64,000 nucleotides of DNA from CAYMTR01 sp964393405 (GCA_964393405.1 CAYMTR010000015.1:1-64000), one strand, 5' to 3'; positions 1 through 9,558 are shown, counted from the first letter of the stretch. Numbers and translations: made by a program. The notes: generated from the letters alone by a model not told the origin.

Positions 1-2
1 TA

Positions 3-623
3 GTTTCATTTATCGTCTGGGTGGTATCATTTATTGGAATAGCGGTACAATCACCACTATTTTACTGGACAAACATTGAAGATTACATTCAGTATTTCAA
101 CAGCAACAGTCAATTCTTTCAATATCTGGCCAAAACCTTTATGATCATTTTCAGTTTGGCATATATGGTGTTAACTATGGTTCTTTATGAATTTACGAGT
201 ACCGAAAGAAAGATTCTTTCAAAAATTGCAATTGTCTTTTCAGTAATGTTTGCCTTATTGTCTTCAGTTCATTATTTTGTACAGATAAGTTCAGTAAGGT
301 TTGCGATTTCAGATAAAGCATATTCGGGTCTTGAGCATTTTCTTCAATCTAATCCGGCATCGTTTTCTTCCTCATTAAATATGCTTGGGTGGACACTATT
401 TTTAGGTCTTTCTTCCCTATTCTTATATTTAGGACTGAAGAATATTGTTCAGGCAAAAGGGTTAAAAATAGGATTGTTGATTAATGCCATCTCATGTTTA
501 TTTGGAGGTATTGGTTTTATTCTCCGAATAGATATTCTGACATTTATCTTTATGAATCTTGGAATTGGTGCCGCATTTTTTATAATTACAATTTCAGGAA
601 TAAAATTTTTTAAGGCAATTTAA
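3..623 (+). CDS. Multi-spanning membrane protein of unknown function, 5' end outside window
   Basis: The reading frame is open to the left edge of the window, so the gene is 5'-truncated. A GTG at 21 is a possible internal start but need not be the real one. The visible ~207 residues are very hydrophobic, with about five or six predicted membrane segments joined by short polar loops and no recognisable catalytic motif. It ends in a basic residue stretch typical of an inner-membrane protein. I do not recognise the family. A short AT-rich gap separates it from the convergent histidine kinase gene, so the two are not co-transcribed. Only 'inner-membrane protein' is supported. Confidence 0.6.
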   Translation, partial: VSFIVWVVSFIGIAVQSPLFYWTNIEDYIQYFNSNSQFFQYLAKTFMIIFSLAYMVLTMVLYEFTSTERKILSKIAIVFSVMFALLSSVHYFVQISSVRFAISDKAYSGLEHFLQSNPASFSSSLNMLGWTLFLGLSSLFLYLGLKNIVQAKGLKIGLLINAISCLFGGIGFILRIDILTFIFMNLGIGAAFFIITISGIKFFKAI

Positions 624-671
624 GACGAATAAAAATTCGGGGGATTGAGAATTACAATTCCCCGGATTCGA

Positions 672-3600
672 TTAAATATTTTTAGGTATGCTGAAATAAA
701 AACAACTTCCCTTCCCTACTTCGCTTTCAACCCATATCCTGCCACCCATCATTTCCACAAAGCTTTTAGAAATAGAAAGCCCTAATCCGTTTCCACCTGC
801 AAGTTTTGACCTACTAGGTTCCAAATGTAAAAACCGTTGAAATATTTTCTCCTGAAATTCTTTTGGAATTCCAACCCCTGAATCCCTGACATGAAAAACT
901 ATTTCAGTATCTGAATTTTTATAACCAATCTCAACTAATCCTTTATCGGTATATTTCAAGGCATTACTTAATAAATTATTGAGCACCTGTTTGATCTTTG
1001 TATTGTCACTTTTAATTTTTATTTCATAGTCAGGAATATTCTCAGCAATTTTTAAATCAATTTTATTTGCTAAAGCATTTTTTTCAAATGTTTTTTTAAC
1101 ATCAACTACTAATTGCTTTACTGAAAAAACTGAATTATTTAAATCAATCTGTCCTGACTCAATTTTTGAAATATCAAGTACATCATTAATAATCGACAAT
1201 AATTGATCTCCGTTCTCAAGAATCAATCGGGCCATTTCAGCTTTTTGACCTTCTTCGAAATCAGGGTCAATCAATAATTCAGTAAATCCCAGGATTCCGT
1301 TTAACGGAGTACGAATTTCGTGGCTCATATTTGCCAAAAATGCGGATTTTAAACGATCACTTTCTTCGGCTTTTTCTTTTGACAAAATTAATTCATTTAA
1401 CAGGTCTTTCTGTATTGAAATATCTTCCTTTATAGCTATATAATTGATAATCTCACCATTCTCATTAATTATTGGTGATATCGAAACTGATTCCCAATAG
1501 AGTTCACCATTTTTCTTTCGATTGTGCAACTCTCCACGCCACTCTTTTCCGCTCTTAATAGAATTCCAAAGCATCTGGTATTCTTCTATTGGTGTTTCGC
1601 CTGACTTAAGTATCCGAGGATTCTTTCCCTTTGCTTCAATATTTGAATAACCTGTTATTTCTGTGAATTTAGGATTTGTATATTCAATTTTGCCCTTGGT
1701 GTCTGTAATGATAATCGATAAGGGGCTTTGTTCTATAGCCTTTGAAAGTTTAATAATCGCTTCGTTTGACTTCTTTAAATCAGTTATATCACGTCCAATA
1801 CCAACTAAGCCTGAGATTTCATTATTGTCGATGGAAAAGGGTATTTTTGATGTAAGTAGCCATAATTGTTTACCGTCGGGCATCAAGAACTTTTCATCTT
1901 TATTAATTATTGGACGTCCAGTAGTAATCACTTCCATATCGTCGTTGTATCCTCTCACTCCTGTAGCTCCGGGAATGGTTTCTAAATCTGTTTTGCCAAT
2001 TATTTGAGATTCAGTATCGGCATTTAAAAACTTTAAATCAGCAGGATTTGCAATTATTTTTCTTGCTTCAATATCTTTTACATAAATTGAGTCTGGAATA
2101 TTGTCAATTAAAGTACGAAGAAGTTTTCTTTCTCTCTGTATCTGATAAACCATATTTCTTTGCTCCGTAATATCACGTTGAATTCCGAAATGACCGATAA
2201 TATTATTATTTGAATCATAAATGCACTGGTAATCAACTTCTAAGATTATACTTTCTCTGTTAGATTTTTTTTCTTCACTAATAGAATGCAGTTTACCAGT
2301 ATCGAAAAGAATTCTCCACTCCTCCTTTCCCTTTTTGATATTATTTTTAAATAAATCATTTGGTGTTAATCCGACATACTGTTCGCGGGTATAGCCATAC
2401 AGCTTAAGCATTGCATCATTTATCTTAGTAATTCTCTGATGAGAAAAGGCATAATCCAAAAGTTGTTCTTTATCAGAATTTTTGTTCCAATCAATTGGTT
2501 CATCCAACATCATAAAGAAAAAACCGACCATTGACTGGTTGAAGAAGAGTTCTAATCGGGATTCAGCAAGTTTACGTTCGTTAATATCTTGAATAATAGG
2601 CAAAAAGCATATGGGATTGTTTTCTCTGTCTCGTCCAAGTGAAATGGTAACCTCACCCCAAGTAATAGTTCCATTCTTACGGACATATCTTTTTTGTACC
2701 GTGGAAGGTTCTCTTTTCCCTTCGACCATTTGTTTAAAATCCTGCATTCCAAGTTCAATATCTTCGGGATAAGTGATATCAGAAATAGTTTTTCCTTTCA
2801 GTTCATCTTCGGTGTAACCAAGAAACTTGCAAAAAGCTTCATTACATTTAATGAAACGTTTGTCTAACCCAACAATTGCAGAACCCACAGGTGATTGATC
2901 AAAAGTGCTGCGCGATCTCATCTCACTTTCGATTAATTGTAATTCAATATTCTTTCGTTCAGTTATATCCTGAGCAGCTCCCCATAAACTCACAATTAAT
3001 CCTTCTGAATTTTTTACCGCTTCACCTTTTACCCACATCCAGCCATTACCTCCATCTTTCTTAATTGTCTTAAGTTCGAGCTCGTAAGGTTCACCTGTTT
3101 CTGCAGTTTTTGCCAGTGAGCTTGACAATATCTCCCAACTTTCAGGTGTAAACAGTTTCTTGTGTTCACTATAGGGTGGAGGGGGAAGTGTTGGATCAAA
3201 TCCATACATCTTATATAGTTCTTCTGTCCATGTTACCATATTGGTCTTAAGATCAAGATACCAACTCCCAATATGAGTTATTTGCTGAGCTCTTTTAAGT
3301 TCAAATTCAAATTTCTTTCGATCTGATATATCGTCGAACTGTACAGTTGTTAAATTTTCACCTGATCGAAATGCAGTCACATTATAAAATCCATTAATCA
3401 GTTGATCATCATTGTATTCAATTTCAAAATGCTGATTGTTGGTTTTACCTGCTGCAATCTTAGAATAAATTTCTGGTAGATCGGTATCCGCCAAATTAGG
3501 AAAAGCTTCCTGAATGGTTTTCCCAATATATTTTCTATGGTCCGTACCTATCATTTTGTCGGCTGCAGGATTAGCACCCATAAAAATTAGTTTGCCATCA

Positions 3601-4109
3601 GGCTGTAATTCATATAAATAAACACCAAGTGGGCTTGAATCAACAATATTCCTATATCTTTCCTCGCTTTTTTTAATTTCAATATTTTTGCCCAACAACT
3701 CACTTGTTTGTTTTTCATATTGAATCTTCATCTGACGCATTTGGATGTGGTAGCCAACCCTCGCAAGAAGCTCTGATTCCTGAAAAGGGTTAGAAATAAA
3801 ATCAACCGCCCCAAGTTCAAACCATTTAACTTTATTGTCTGTTTTAGTTGATGCGCTTAAAAAAATGACCGGAATATCTTTGATTAATGGGATTGATTTC
3901 AATTTTTTACAGACTTCGAAGCCATCCATATCTTTCAACTCGATGTCAAGCAAAATAAGTTCTGGTAAAACAGTCTCAACAGAGGAAATAGCTGATAATC
4001 CGCTTTTAAATGTAAAAACATTATAACCATGCTCTTCTAGGGTTTTATTAAGCAAATTAGTAATTGCTGACGAATCTTCTATAACCAAAACTTTTCCCTT
4101 TATCTCCAT
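672..4109 (-). CDS. Soluble hybrid sensor histidine kinase: REC, six PAS domains, HisKA, HATPase
   Basis: This 1145-residue protein has no obvious membrane segment and is probably a cytosolic sensor. It starts with a receiver domain (residues 1-125) with acidic pocket E11/D12 and phospho-acceptor D55. Six PAS units follow, each closing with a PAC-type motif such as QDITERK, DINERK, RDITEQR or KEDISIQK. Then come a HisKA dimerisation helix with the phosphorylated His in SHEIRTPLNG and an HATPase domain with the N, G1 (DSGVGIP) and G2 (GGNGLGLSI) boxes. Having the receiver at the N-terminus suggests it takes phosphate from an upstream kinase or is allosterically set by one. The usual Lys of the KPF motif appears as Asn (ISNPF). 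No partner regulator lies nearby and the signal is unknown. Confidence 0.93.
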   Translation of the reverse strand: MEIKGKVLVIEDSSAITNLLNKTLEEHGYNVFTFKSGLSAISSVETVLPELILLDIELKDMDGFEVCKKLKSIPLIKDIPVIFLSASTKTDNKVKWFELGAVDFISNPFQESELLARVGYHIQMRQMKIQYEKQTSELLGKNIEIKKSEERYRNIVDSSPLGVYLYELQPDGKLIFMGANPAADKMIGTDHRKYIGKTIQEAFPNLADTDLPEIYSKIAAGKTNNQHFEIEYNDDQLINGFYNVTAFRSGENLTTVQFDDISDRKKFEFELKRAQQITHIGSWYLDLKTNMVTWTEELYKMYGFDPTLPPPPYSEHKKLFTPESWEILSSSLAKTAETGEPYELELKTIKKDGGNGWMWVKGEAVKNSEGLIVSLWGAAQDITERKNIELQLIESEMRSRSTFDQSPVGSAIVGLDKRFIKCNEAFCKFLGYTEDELKGKTISDITYPEDIELGMQDFKQMVEGKREPSTVQKRYVRKNGTITWGEVTISLGRDRENNPICFLPIIQDINERKLAESRLELFFNQSMVGFFFMMLDEPIDWNKNSDKEQLLDYAFSHQRITKINDAMLKLYGYTREQYVGLTPNDLFKNNIKKGKEEWRILFDTGKLHSISEEKKSNRESIILEVDYQCIYDSNNNIIGHFGIQRDITEQRNMVYQIQRERKLLRTLIDNIPDSIYVKDIEARKIIANPADLKFLNADTESQIIGKTDLETIPGATGVRGYNDDMEVITTGRPIINKDEKFLMPDGKQLWLLTSKIPFSIDNNEISGLVGIGRDITDLKKSNEAIIKLSKAIEQSPLSIIITDTKGKIEYTNPKFTEITGYSNIEAKGKNPRILKSGETPIEEYQMLWNSIKSGKEWRGELHNRKKNGELYWESVSISPIINENGEIINYIAIKEDISIQKDLLNELILSKEKAEESDRLKSAFLANMSHEIRTPLNGILGFTELLIDPDFEEGQKAEMARLILENGDQLLSIINDVLDISKIESGQIDLNNSVFSVKQLVVDVKKTFEKNALANKIDLKIAENIPDYEIKIKSDNTKIKQVLNNLLSNALKYTDKGLVEIGYKNSDTEIVFHVRDSGVGIPKEFQEKIFQRFLHLEPSRSKLAGGNGLGLSISKSFVEMMGGRIWVESEVGKGSCFYFSIPKNI

Positions 4110-4661
4110 TTCATTTTCTTATTAGAAGTAATTGTACTGTTTTTTAAATAATAGCATTTTTATTGCTTACCGCTTCAATCTGTATTTTTTTTAAAGCATT
4201 GGTTCTCAATTTTGATTCAATCTAATTTAATGAATATATTTAGAATAAAGCAAGTTCTACCAAAATGATTAGATAATGTTACGATGTTAGGCAGAAAATA
4301 CTCTCAGAATGGAAAGATAACAGAATGGAATCGTTGAAAAGTTTAATCTAAAATACAAAACTCGCAGGATAACAAAAAAGGGTAGATTTCTCTACCCTTT
4401 TCTTATAAACCTAACTAAACCAAACTTATGAAATAACAGTATTGAATATTGTTGAATAAAAAATCATTTTAATTTGATGACACAAAGATGTGTTATAAAA
4501 CATCATTTTCTGTTAACTCAATATTAAATGTCATTTCGACCTTAAAATATCTATCATTTTTAAAAATGAATTAACATTAAAATTTTTGTCAACAGTTTCA
4601 TTATCTCGTAATTTAAACGCAGTTTTGAGATATTTATTATATAAAGCTAAAGTTAATCTAA
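4110..4661. other. 552-bp intergenic region between divergent genes, with an isolated terminator-like hairpin
   Basis: No convincing coding sequence is present on either strand. The stretch must hold the promoters for the histidine kinase (leftward) and malQ (rightward). Its most distinct element is a strong hairpin at 4375-4402 that belongs to neither flanking gene. On the minus strand, a near-consensus -7 box (CATCTTTG, 4483-4490) lies about 80 bp upstream of the hairpin. Together these could bound a small RNA of about 100 nt. This is inference only. Confidence 0.4.
4375..4402 (-). terminator. Isolated intrinsic-terminator-like hairpin, possibly bidirectional
   Basis: An 11-bp perfect stem (AAAAGGGTAGA with its complement) closes a 4-nt loop. 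The uridine tract is longer on the minus strand (TTTTTTG) than on the plus strand (TTTTCTT). It sits between two divergently transcribed genes, so it does not end either one. A small RNA or a decayed transcript is the simplest explanation. Confidence 0.5.
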
Positions 4662-6149
4662 ATGAAATCAGATAGAAAGAATGGAGTGTTGCTGCATATC
4701 AGTTCGTTACCTTCAAAATTTGGTATTGGTGATCTGGGTCAAGAAGCATTTGGTTTTATTGATACAATTGCAAAATTTGGTATAAAACTATGGCAGATTC
4801 TACCTCTTGGTCCATTAGGCCCTGGGAATTCTCCATATCAGGCATTTTCAGCCTATGCCGGGGATTCTATCTATATTTCACCTGAACTTTTAATTGATTG
4901 GGGACTGATTAAAAAGACTGACCTTGAAAACTTTCCATCCTTTAACAAGAAAAAAGTTGATTTTGAAAATGTCAGGAAAAAAAAGGATAAAGTCTTTAAA
5001 ATTGCTCATGATAATTTCCAAAACTCTGCAGAAACATCATTCAGATATGAATATAGTACCTTTCTATCAGAACATGGCTGGTGGCTTACCGATTATGCAC
5101 TATTTGTAGCTTGCAGTAAGGAGTTTAATACATATGATTGGACACAGTGGGATGAGGGGCTTCGCGACAGAAAGCCTGAATGTATTGCCAGCTTTCAGGT
5201 TGAGCTTAAGGAAAATTTTGAATTTGAACGGTTTAAACAGTTTCTGTTTTTCAGGCAGTGGTTTTCTTTAAAAAATCATGCCAATGAAAAAGGAATTTCA
5301 ATTTTTGGTGATATACCGCTTTACGTAGCTCATAGCAGCTCTGATGTATGGGGAAATCAGAATATTTTTATCCTTGATCAAAAAGGAAAACCAAAGTTAG
5401 TTGGAGGAGTGCCGCCGGATTATTTCAGCGAAGAAGGGCAACTTTGGGGTAACCCTGTTTTTGATTGGGAAGAACTTGAAAAGACTACCTTCCATTGGTG
5501 GATAGCTCGTCTTTACTTTAATCTTCACATGTTCGACTTAGTCAGGATAGATCATTTTAGGGGACTTGAGTCTTTCTGGGCTATTCCCGAAGATTCAGAA
5601 ACTGCCATAAACGGCTCGTGGATGAGTGCAAAAGGATTTCTTCTTTTGAAAATAATGCAGTCGAGACTTGGCAAACTACCTATTGTAGCTGAAGACCTTG
5701 GGATTATAACGACTGAAGTGGAAAAGCTTAGAGATCATTTCAATTTACCAGGAATGAGGGTACTTCAGTTTGCTTTTACATCTGATCAGACAAATGAGCA
5801 CCTACCACACAATATTTCGCACAGAAACCTTGTATATACAGGAACTCATGACAATGATACAATTCTTGGATGGTGGGATTCGCTTCAAACCGACGAAAAG
5901 AAAATTGCGAATGATTATCTAAAAGCGAACAGAGGAAATATTGTTGAAAGAATGATTGAATGGGCATGGTCATCGAACGCTGAAATAGCAATAGTTCCAA
6001 TTCAGGATATCATGAAACTTGGTACGGAGGCTCGAATGAATATTCCCGGAACACCTGAAGGCAACTGGAGCTGGAGATACACCGCTCAACAGCTGCGAAT
6101 GGTTGATTTTGAGTTTATCAAGTTGTTGAACACCAAATATAATCGTTAA
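4662..6149 (+). CDS. malQ: 4-alpha-glucanotransferase (amylomaltase, GH77)
   Basis: The 495-residue protein matches short, bacterial-type GH77 amylomaltase in length and motifs. It transfers alpha-1,4-glucan segments between maltodextrins and glucose in the cytoplasm. The N-terminal signature SSLPSKFGIGDLG and the segment LPLGPLGPGNSPYQ are typical. Catalytic residues expected of the family are visible: nucleophile D297 in RIDHFRG, acid/base E344 in VAEDLG, and D397 in GTHDND. ATG at 4662 is the natural start, because the conserved N-terminus begins at residue 9. The stop codon abuts the start of the sugar kinase, so the two are almost certainly one operon for glycogen or maltodextrin use. 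Confidence 0.96.
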   Translation: MKSDRKNGVLLHISSLPSKFGIGDLGQEAFGFIDTIAKFGIKLWQILPLGPLGPGNSPYQAFSAYAGDSIYISPELLIDWGLIKKTDLENFPSFNKKKVDFENVRKKKDKVFKIAHDNFQNSAETSFRYEYSTFLSEHGWWLTDYALFVACSKEFNTYDWTQWDEGLRDRKPECIASFQVELKENFEFERFKQFLFFRQWFSLKNHANEKGISIFGDIPLYVAHSSSDVWGNQNIFILDQKGKPKLVGGVPPDYFSEEGQLWGNPVFDWEELEKTTFHWWIARLYFNLHMFDLVRIDHFRGLESFWAIPEDSETAINGSWMSAKGFLLLKIMQSRLGKLPIVAEDLGIITTEVEKLRDHFNLPGMRVLQFAFTSDQTNEHLPHNISHRNLVYTGTHDNDTILGWWDSLQTDEKKIANDYLKANRGNIVERMIEWAWSSNAEIAIVPIQDIMKLGTEARMNIPGTPEGNWSWRYTAQQLRMVDFEFIKLLNTKYNR

Positions 6150-7058
6150 ATGGGACGGATATTCACAGTAGGTGAAACCACATATGATATAGTATTCAGC
6201 AACAACCAGCCCATTAAAGCAATCATAGGCGGAAGTGCGCTAAACACATCCATTACATTAGGACGACTTAACCTCCCATTAAGTTTTATTTCAAGAATTG
6301 CTGAAGATCATATTGGTGAGCTATCTATAAAATTCCTTTTAGGAAACAATATTGACTGTAGCAACATTGTCAGATATAATGGAAAATCAAGGCTTTCAGT
6401 TGCTTTTCTTGATTCAGAAAACAATGCAGAATACCAGTTTTATGGCCCCAGTAATCCTCCTTCGCTATTGTTCCCCAACGTTTTCAATGATGATATTATT
6501 CATTTTGGGTCTTCCAATTCTTTGATAGATGATGGCAGAGAGAAACTTTTAGACTTTCTAATACATGCAAAGGGAAAGGGTTCTATTATAATTTACGACC
6601 CTAACATCAGAAAATCAGATGATAGCGTAATAAAAAAGGCGGAAGAGTATTTCAGATTATCGGACATAGTAAAAGCATCAGTAGAAGATTTTAAAATATT
6701 ATACGGTATCTCTGATTGTAATGAAATATTTAATAAACTAAAGTCATTTGGGGTTAACACTCTGATAATAACCAACAGTAAAAAGCCTATCTCATTGTTT
6801 ACTTCAAGGTTTGAAAAGGAATATGACGTAAAAGTTGTTGATGTAGTAAGTTCAATAGGTGCCGGTGATAATTTTTCAGCTGGAATACTTGCGAGTCTGA
6901 ATATTAACAACATAAACCTTAAAATTATTCCTGACCTAAACGAAGCCTTTTGGGACAAAGCGATTAATCTTTCGATGACTTTATCGTCTAAGGTCTGTCA
7001 ATCGGAGATCAATTATATTTCAAAAGAATTTGGTGAAACGCTGATGATTAAGCGTTAA
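6150..7058 (+). CDS. PfkB-family carbohydrate kinase, probably fructokinase-like
   Basis: This 302-residue ribokinase/PfkB-family enzyme phosphorylates a sugar using ATP. It has the N-terminal glycine-rich substrate motif (IIGGSALNTSITLGRL) and the C-terminal anion-hole/catalytic motif SSIGAGDNFSAG, with catalytic base D240. The substrate cannot be read from sequence: fructose is likely, but ribose or another sugar is possible. It begins at the first base after the malQ stop, implying translational coupling. Its 3' end overlaps the 3' end of convergent pdxJ by 11 bp. Closely spaced amylomaltase and sugar-kinase genes suggest joint processing of sugars released from glucans. Confidence 0.88.
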   Translation: MGRIFTVGETTYDIVFSNNQPIKAIIGGSALNTSITLGRLNLPLSFISRIAEDHIGELSIKFLLGNNIDCSNIVRYNGKSRLSVAFLDSENNAEYQFYGPSNPPSLLFPNVFNDDIIHFGSSNSLIDDGREKLLDFLIHAKGKGSIIIYDPNIRKSDDSVIKKAEEYFRLSDIVKASVEDFKILYGISDCNEIFNKLKSFGVNTLIITNSKKPISLFTSRFEKEYDVKVVDVVSSIGAGDNFSAGILASLNINNINLKIIPDLNEAFWDKAINLSMTLSSKVCQSEINYISKEFGETLMIKR

Positions 7059-7764
7059 GACATTCAAGGTACTTGTTTACAGTTTTTTCTAATCCCAGAT
7101 ACAAAGCTTCAGAAATAAGCGCATGACCAATAGAAACTTCCTTAATTTCAGGAATGCATTTGATCAAGTATTTTAGATTATTAAGATCTAGGTCATGACC
7201 TGCATTCATTCCAAGTCCTAGCTCAATGGCTTTTGCCGCTGCAGTAACAAAAGGGTGTACAGCCGCCTCCGGATTTCTTGGATAGAGCGTTGCATAAGGT
7301 TCAGTATAAAATTCAATCCTGTCGGCGTTGCATACTTTAGCCCCCTCGATTATGTCAGGATCTGTGCCTGTGAATATAGAAACCCTAATTCCTTTAGATT
7401 TAAACTCAGAAATAACTTCAGTAAGGAATACCCTATTTTTGATTGTGTCCCATCCGGCATTTGATGTTATAGCATCATGAGCATCAGGCACAAGAGTTAC
7501 TTGTTCGGGTAAAACAGATGTTACAAGATCGATAAATGGTCTTGTTGGATTTCCTTCGATATTAAATTCGGTTGTAACTACTGGTCTTAGCTCAAACACG
7601 TCGCTGTAACGTATATGTCTTTCGTCAGGTCGTGGATGAACAGTAATGCCGTGAGCACCGTACCTTTGGATGTTAATGGCTGCTTCAACTACATTTGGAA
7701 CATTTCCGTTACGGGCATTACGTATTGTTGCAATTTTATTTATATTTACACTAAGCCTTGTCAT
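7048..7764 (-). CDS. pdxJ: Pyridoxine 5'-phosphate synthase
   Basis: PdxJ condenses 1-deoxy-D-xylulose 5-phosphate with 3-amino-2-oxopropyl phosphate to form pyridoxine 5'-phosphate in the DXP-dependent vitamin B6 pathway. The 238-residue length fits the family. It begins with LSVNINKIATIRNARNGN, followed by the phosphate-binding and catalytic segments around HPRPDERHI, EFNIEG and LVPDA. The C-terminal signature GLGMNAGHDL and the closing SIGHAL segment are also present. The N-terminal Met is well placed, and a weak -7-like element (TAAATTG, minus strand near 7788) lies upstream. The gene is monocistronic, divergent from the CBS gene and convergent with the sugar kinase. Confidence 0.96.
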   Translation of the reverse strand: MTRLSVNINKIATIRNARNGNVPNVVEAAINIQRYGAHGITVHPRPDERHIRYSDVFELRPVVTTEFNIEGNPTRPFIDLVTSVLPEQVTLVPDAHDAITSNAGWDTIKNRVFLTEVISEFKSKGIRVSIFTGTDPDIIEGAKVCNADRIEFYTEPYATLYPRNPEAAVHPFVTAAAKAIELGLGMNAGHDLDLNNLKYLIKCIPEIKEVSIGHALISEALYLGLEKTVNKYLECLNA

Positions 7765-7812
7765 ATTAATTGTATTTTAGGGCGCAATTTACAATTTAAA
7801 ATAACCAAATAA

Positions 7813-7840
7813 TTTGTTCTTGTCAGGAAAAACAGATTTG
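7813..7840 (+). promoter_or_regulatory. Bacteroidota-type promoter for the CBS-nadK unit
   Basis: TTTG at 7813-7816, 16 bp, then CAGATTTG at 7833-7840. This is a one-base variant of the Bacteroidota -7 consensus TAnnTTTG with near-normal spacing. Transcription would begin around 7846, just upstream of the ATG at 7879. Confidence 0.45.
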
Positions 7841-7878
7841 CACAATATTTGATATTCTATAAAGATCAAAAAATACAA

Positions 7879-8544
7879 ATGATAGCATCGCAACTCATAT
7901 CGGAGACCTTCCCTACCCTGAAATGTTCAGATTCAGGCAAGAAAGCTTTGGATATAATGGAATCATTCAGGGTTTCCCATCTGCCGATAGTTCGTGACAA
8001 AGAATATTTAGGATTGCTTTCCGATAAAGACATATATGACTTTAATCTGGGAAAATGTTGTTTGAAGGACAGTGGGCTGCAGTTGATGACACCTCATGTT
8101 AAAACTAATCAACATATTTATGAGGCAATTCAGTTAATGCTTGATTGGAATATTACAGTTTTACCAGTACTTGAACTTAATAGGGATTATTGTGGTTCAA
8201 TTCTGCTCAACGAGCTTTCAAAAGCATTTTTAAACCTCGTTGGAATAAAAGGTCCGGGAGCAGTAATAGTACTTGAGTTGAGTCCTGCAAATTATTCTCT
8301 ATCACAGATTTCACAGATTGTAGAATCTAATAATGCCAGAATAATGAGTCTTTATTCTGGGAATCCGGAAAATTCAATGGAAATGGATGTCACTATTAAA
8401 GTAAATGTGACTGAAATATCGTCAATTATTCAAACCTTTGTAAGATACGATTATAACATCAAGGCTGTATATATGGACGACTCTATTATTCATGATATGT
8501 ACAACGAACGTTATGGTCTGTTCATGAAATACCTGAACATTTAA
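7879..8544 (+). CDS. CBS-domain pair protein with a C-terminal ACT-like domain
   Basis: The 221-residue cytoplasmic protein has two CBS motifs in its first ~125 residues (VSHLPIVRDKEYLGLLSDKD and WNITVLPVLELNRDYCG). A second domain begins at VIVLELSPANYSLSQI and has the beta-alpha-beta pattern of ACT domains. CBS pairs usually bind adenine nucleotides and ACT domains amino acids, so a sensory or allosteric role is likely; the target is unknown. I chose ATG 7879 over an in-frame TTG at 7849 because the predicted promoter lies at 7813-7840. nadK follows after 24 bp, so regulation linked to nucleotide status is plausible but unproven. Confidence 0.8.
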   Translation: MIASQLISETFPTLKCSDSGKKALDIMESFRVSHLPIVRDKEYLGLLSDKDIYDFNLGKCCLKDSGLQLMTPHVKTNQHIYEAIQLMLDWNITVLPVLELNRDYCGSILLNELSKAFLNLVGIKGPGAVIVLELSPANYSLSQISQIVESNNARIMSLYSGNPENSMEMDVTIKVNVTEISSIIQTFVRYDYNIKAVYMDDSIIHDMYNERYGLFMKYLNI

Positions 8545-8568
8545 TGATAATACTTCAAATAAAATAAT

Positions 8569-9450
8569 GTGAAAATAGCTGTTTACGGTACTGAAATAAG
8601 GGATGAATTCCTTCCAATTTATAAGCGGCTGATTAATTTCCTCCGCTCTTATAATATTGAACTAACTCTTCCAGAAGAATTACATCAAATATTAGAAACC
8701 AAATACGGCATTGACGTTTCGAATATTTATAAATTCAATGACAAAAAAAAAGATGACAAAAAAGCAGACCTCGTATTGTCTATTGGCGGTGACGGCACTT
8801 TTTTGAACGCAGCATCTTTGGCTATTGAGCTTAATGTTCCAATTGCAGGAGTAAACTGCGGCAGACTGGGTTTTCTGGCCGACATTACTAATGAAAACCT
8901 TGAAGAGTCCCTTCATCAATTTCTTTCTGGAGATTATGAACTGGATTACAGAACTTTATTACAACTCACAGAGCCTGAAGGAGTTTTTGGAGACATGAAT
9001 TATGCCGTAAACGAACTTTCAGTACATAAACTTCACAATTCATCGATGATTAAAATAGAAACCTCCATAAATGGTGAGTTTCTTGCCAATTATTGGGCCG
9101 ATGGACTGATTGTAGCTACGCCCACAGGTTCAACAGCTTATTCACTAAGTGTTGGAGGTCCTATTGTAACACCTGAAGTTTCAGGATTAGTTATTACTCC
9201 TATAGCCTCTCATCACCTTACAGTCAGACCAATAGTAGTGCCTGATAATGTTGAAATTGAACTTAGCTTGGAAGGAAGAGGCAGTGAATTTCTTCTGTCG
9301 GTTGATCACCGATCGGTACCGTTAGACTTTTCTTCGGTAATAAAAATCAAAAAGGCTGATTTTAAAATTCCGGTTGTCAAACTTAAAGGGCAATCGTTTT
9401 ACTCTACATTAAGAAATAAACTTATGTGGGGAGCTGATAAACGCAATTGA
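8569..9450 (+). CDS. nadK: NAD kinase
   Basis: NadK phosphorylates NAD+ to NADP+ using ATP or polyphosphate. The 293-residue protein carries the diagnostic GGDGT motif (LSIGGDGTFLNAA), the NELSVHK segment and the glycine-rich TPTGSTAYSLSVGGP region. The start is GTG at 8569. It overlaps an ATG that is followed at once by TGA and so cannot be the start. It lies 24 bp downstream of the CBS-domain gene and upstream of the outer-membrane/uppS/bamA cluster, the arrangement common in Bacteroidales. Confidence 0.96.
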   Translation: MKIAVYGTEIRDEFLPIYKRLINFLRSYNIELTLPEELHQILETKYGIDVSNIYKFNDKKKDDKKADLVLSIGGDGTFLNAASLAIELNVPIAGVNCGRLGFLADITNENLEESLHQFLSGDYELDYRTLLQLTEPEGVFGDMNYAVNELSVHKLHNSSMIKIETSINGEFLANYWADGLIVATPTGSTAYSLSVGGPIVTPEVSGLVITPIASHHLTVRPIVVPDNVEIELSLEGRGSEFLLSVDHRSVPLDFSSVIKIKKADFKIPVVKLKGQSFYSTLRNKLMWGADKRN

Positions 9451-9525
9451 TTTTTGGTCTTCAACACAATTTTTCAATAAAGTTTCAGTTGATATTAATA
9501 CCTGTTAGTTTTTGAATATTTATGT

Positions 9526-9533
9526 TATTTTTG
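9526..9533 (+). promoter_or_regulatory. -7 promoter element for the uppS-bamA cluster
   Basis: TATTTTTG matches TAnnTTTG exactly. The expected -33 TTTG is not at normal spacing (a TTTG lies only 11 bp upstream). Transcription from here would give a leader of about 90 nt before the ATG at 9630, and that leader contains a hairpin followed by a T-rich tract. Confidence 0.4.
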
Positions 9534-9558
9534 TAGCTCAAAAAATGCGATGGGCTGC

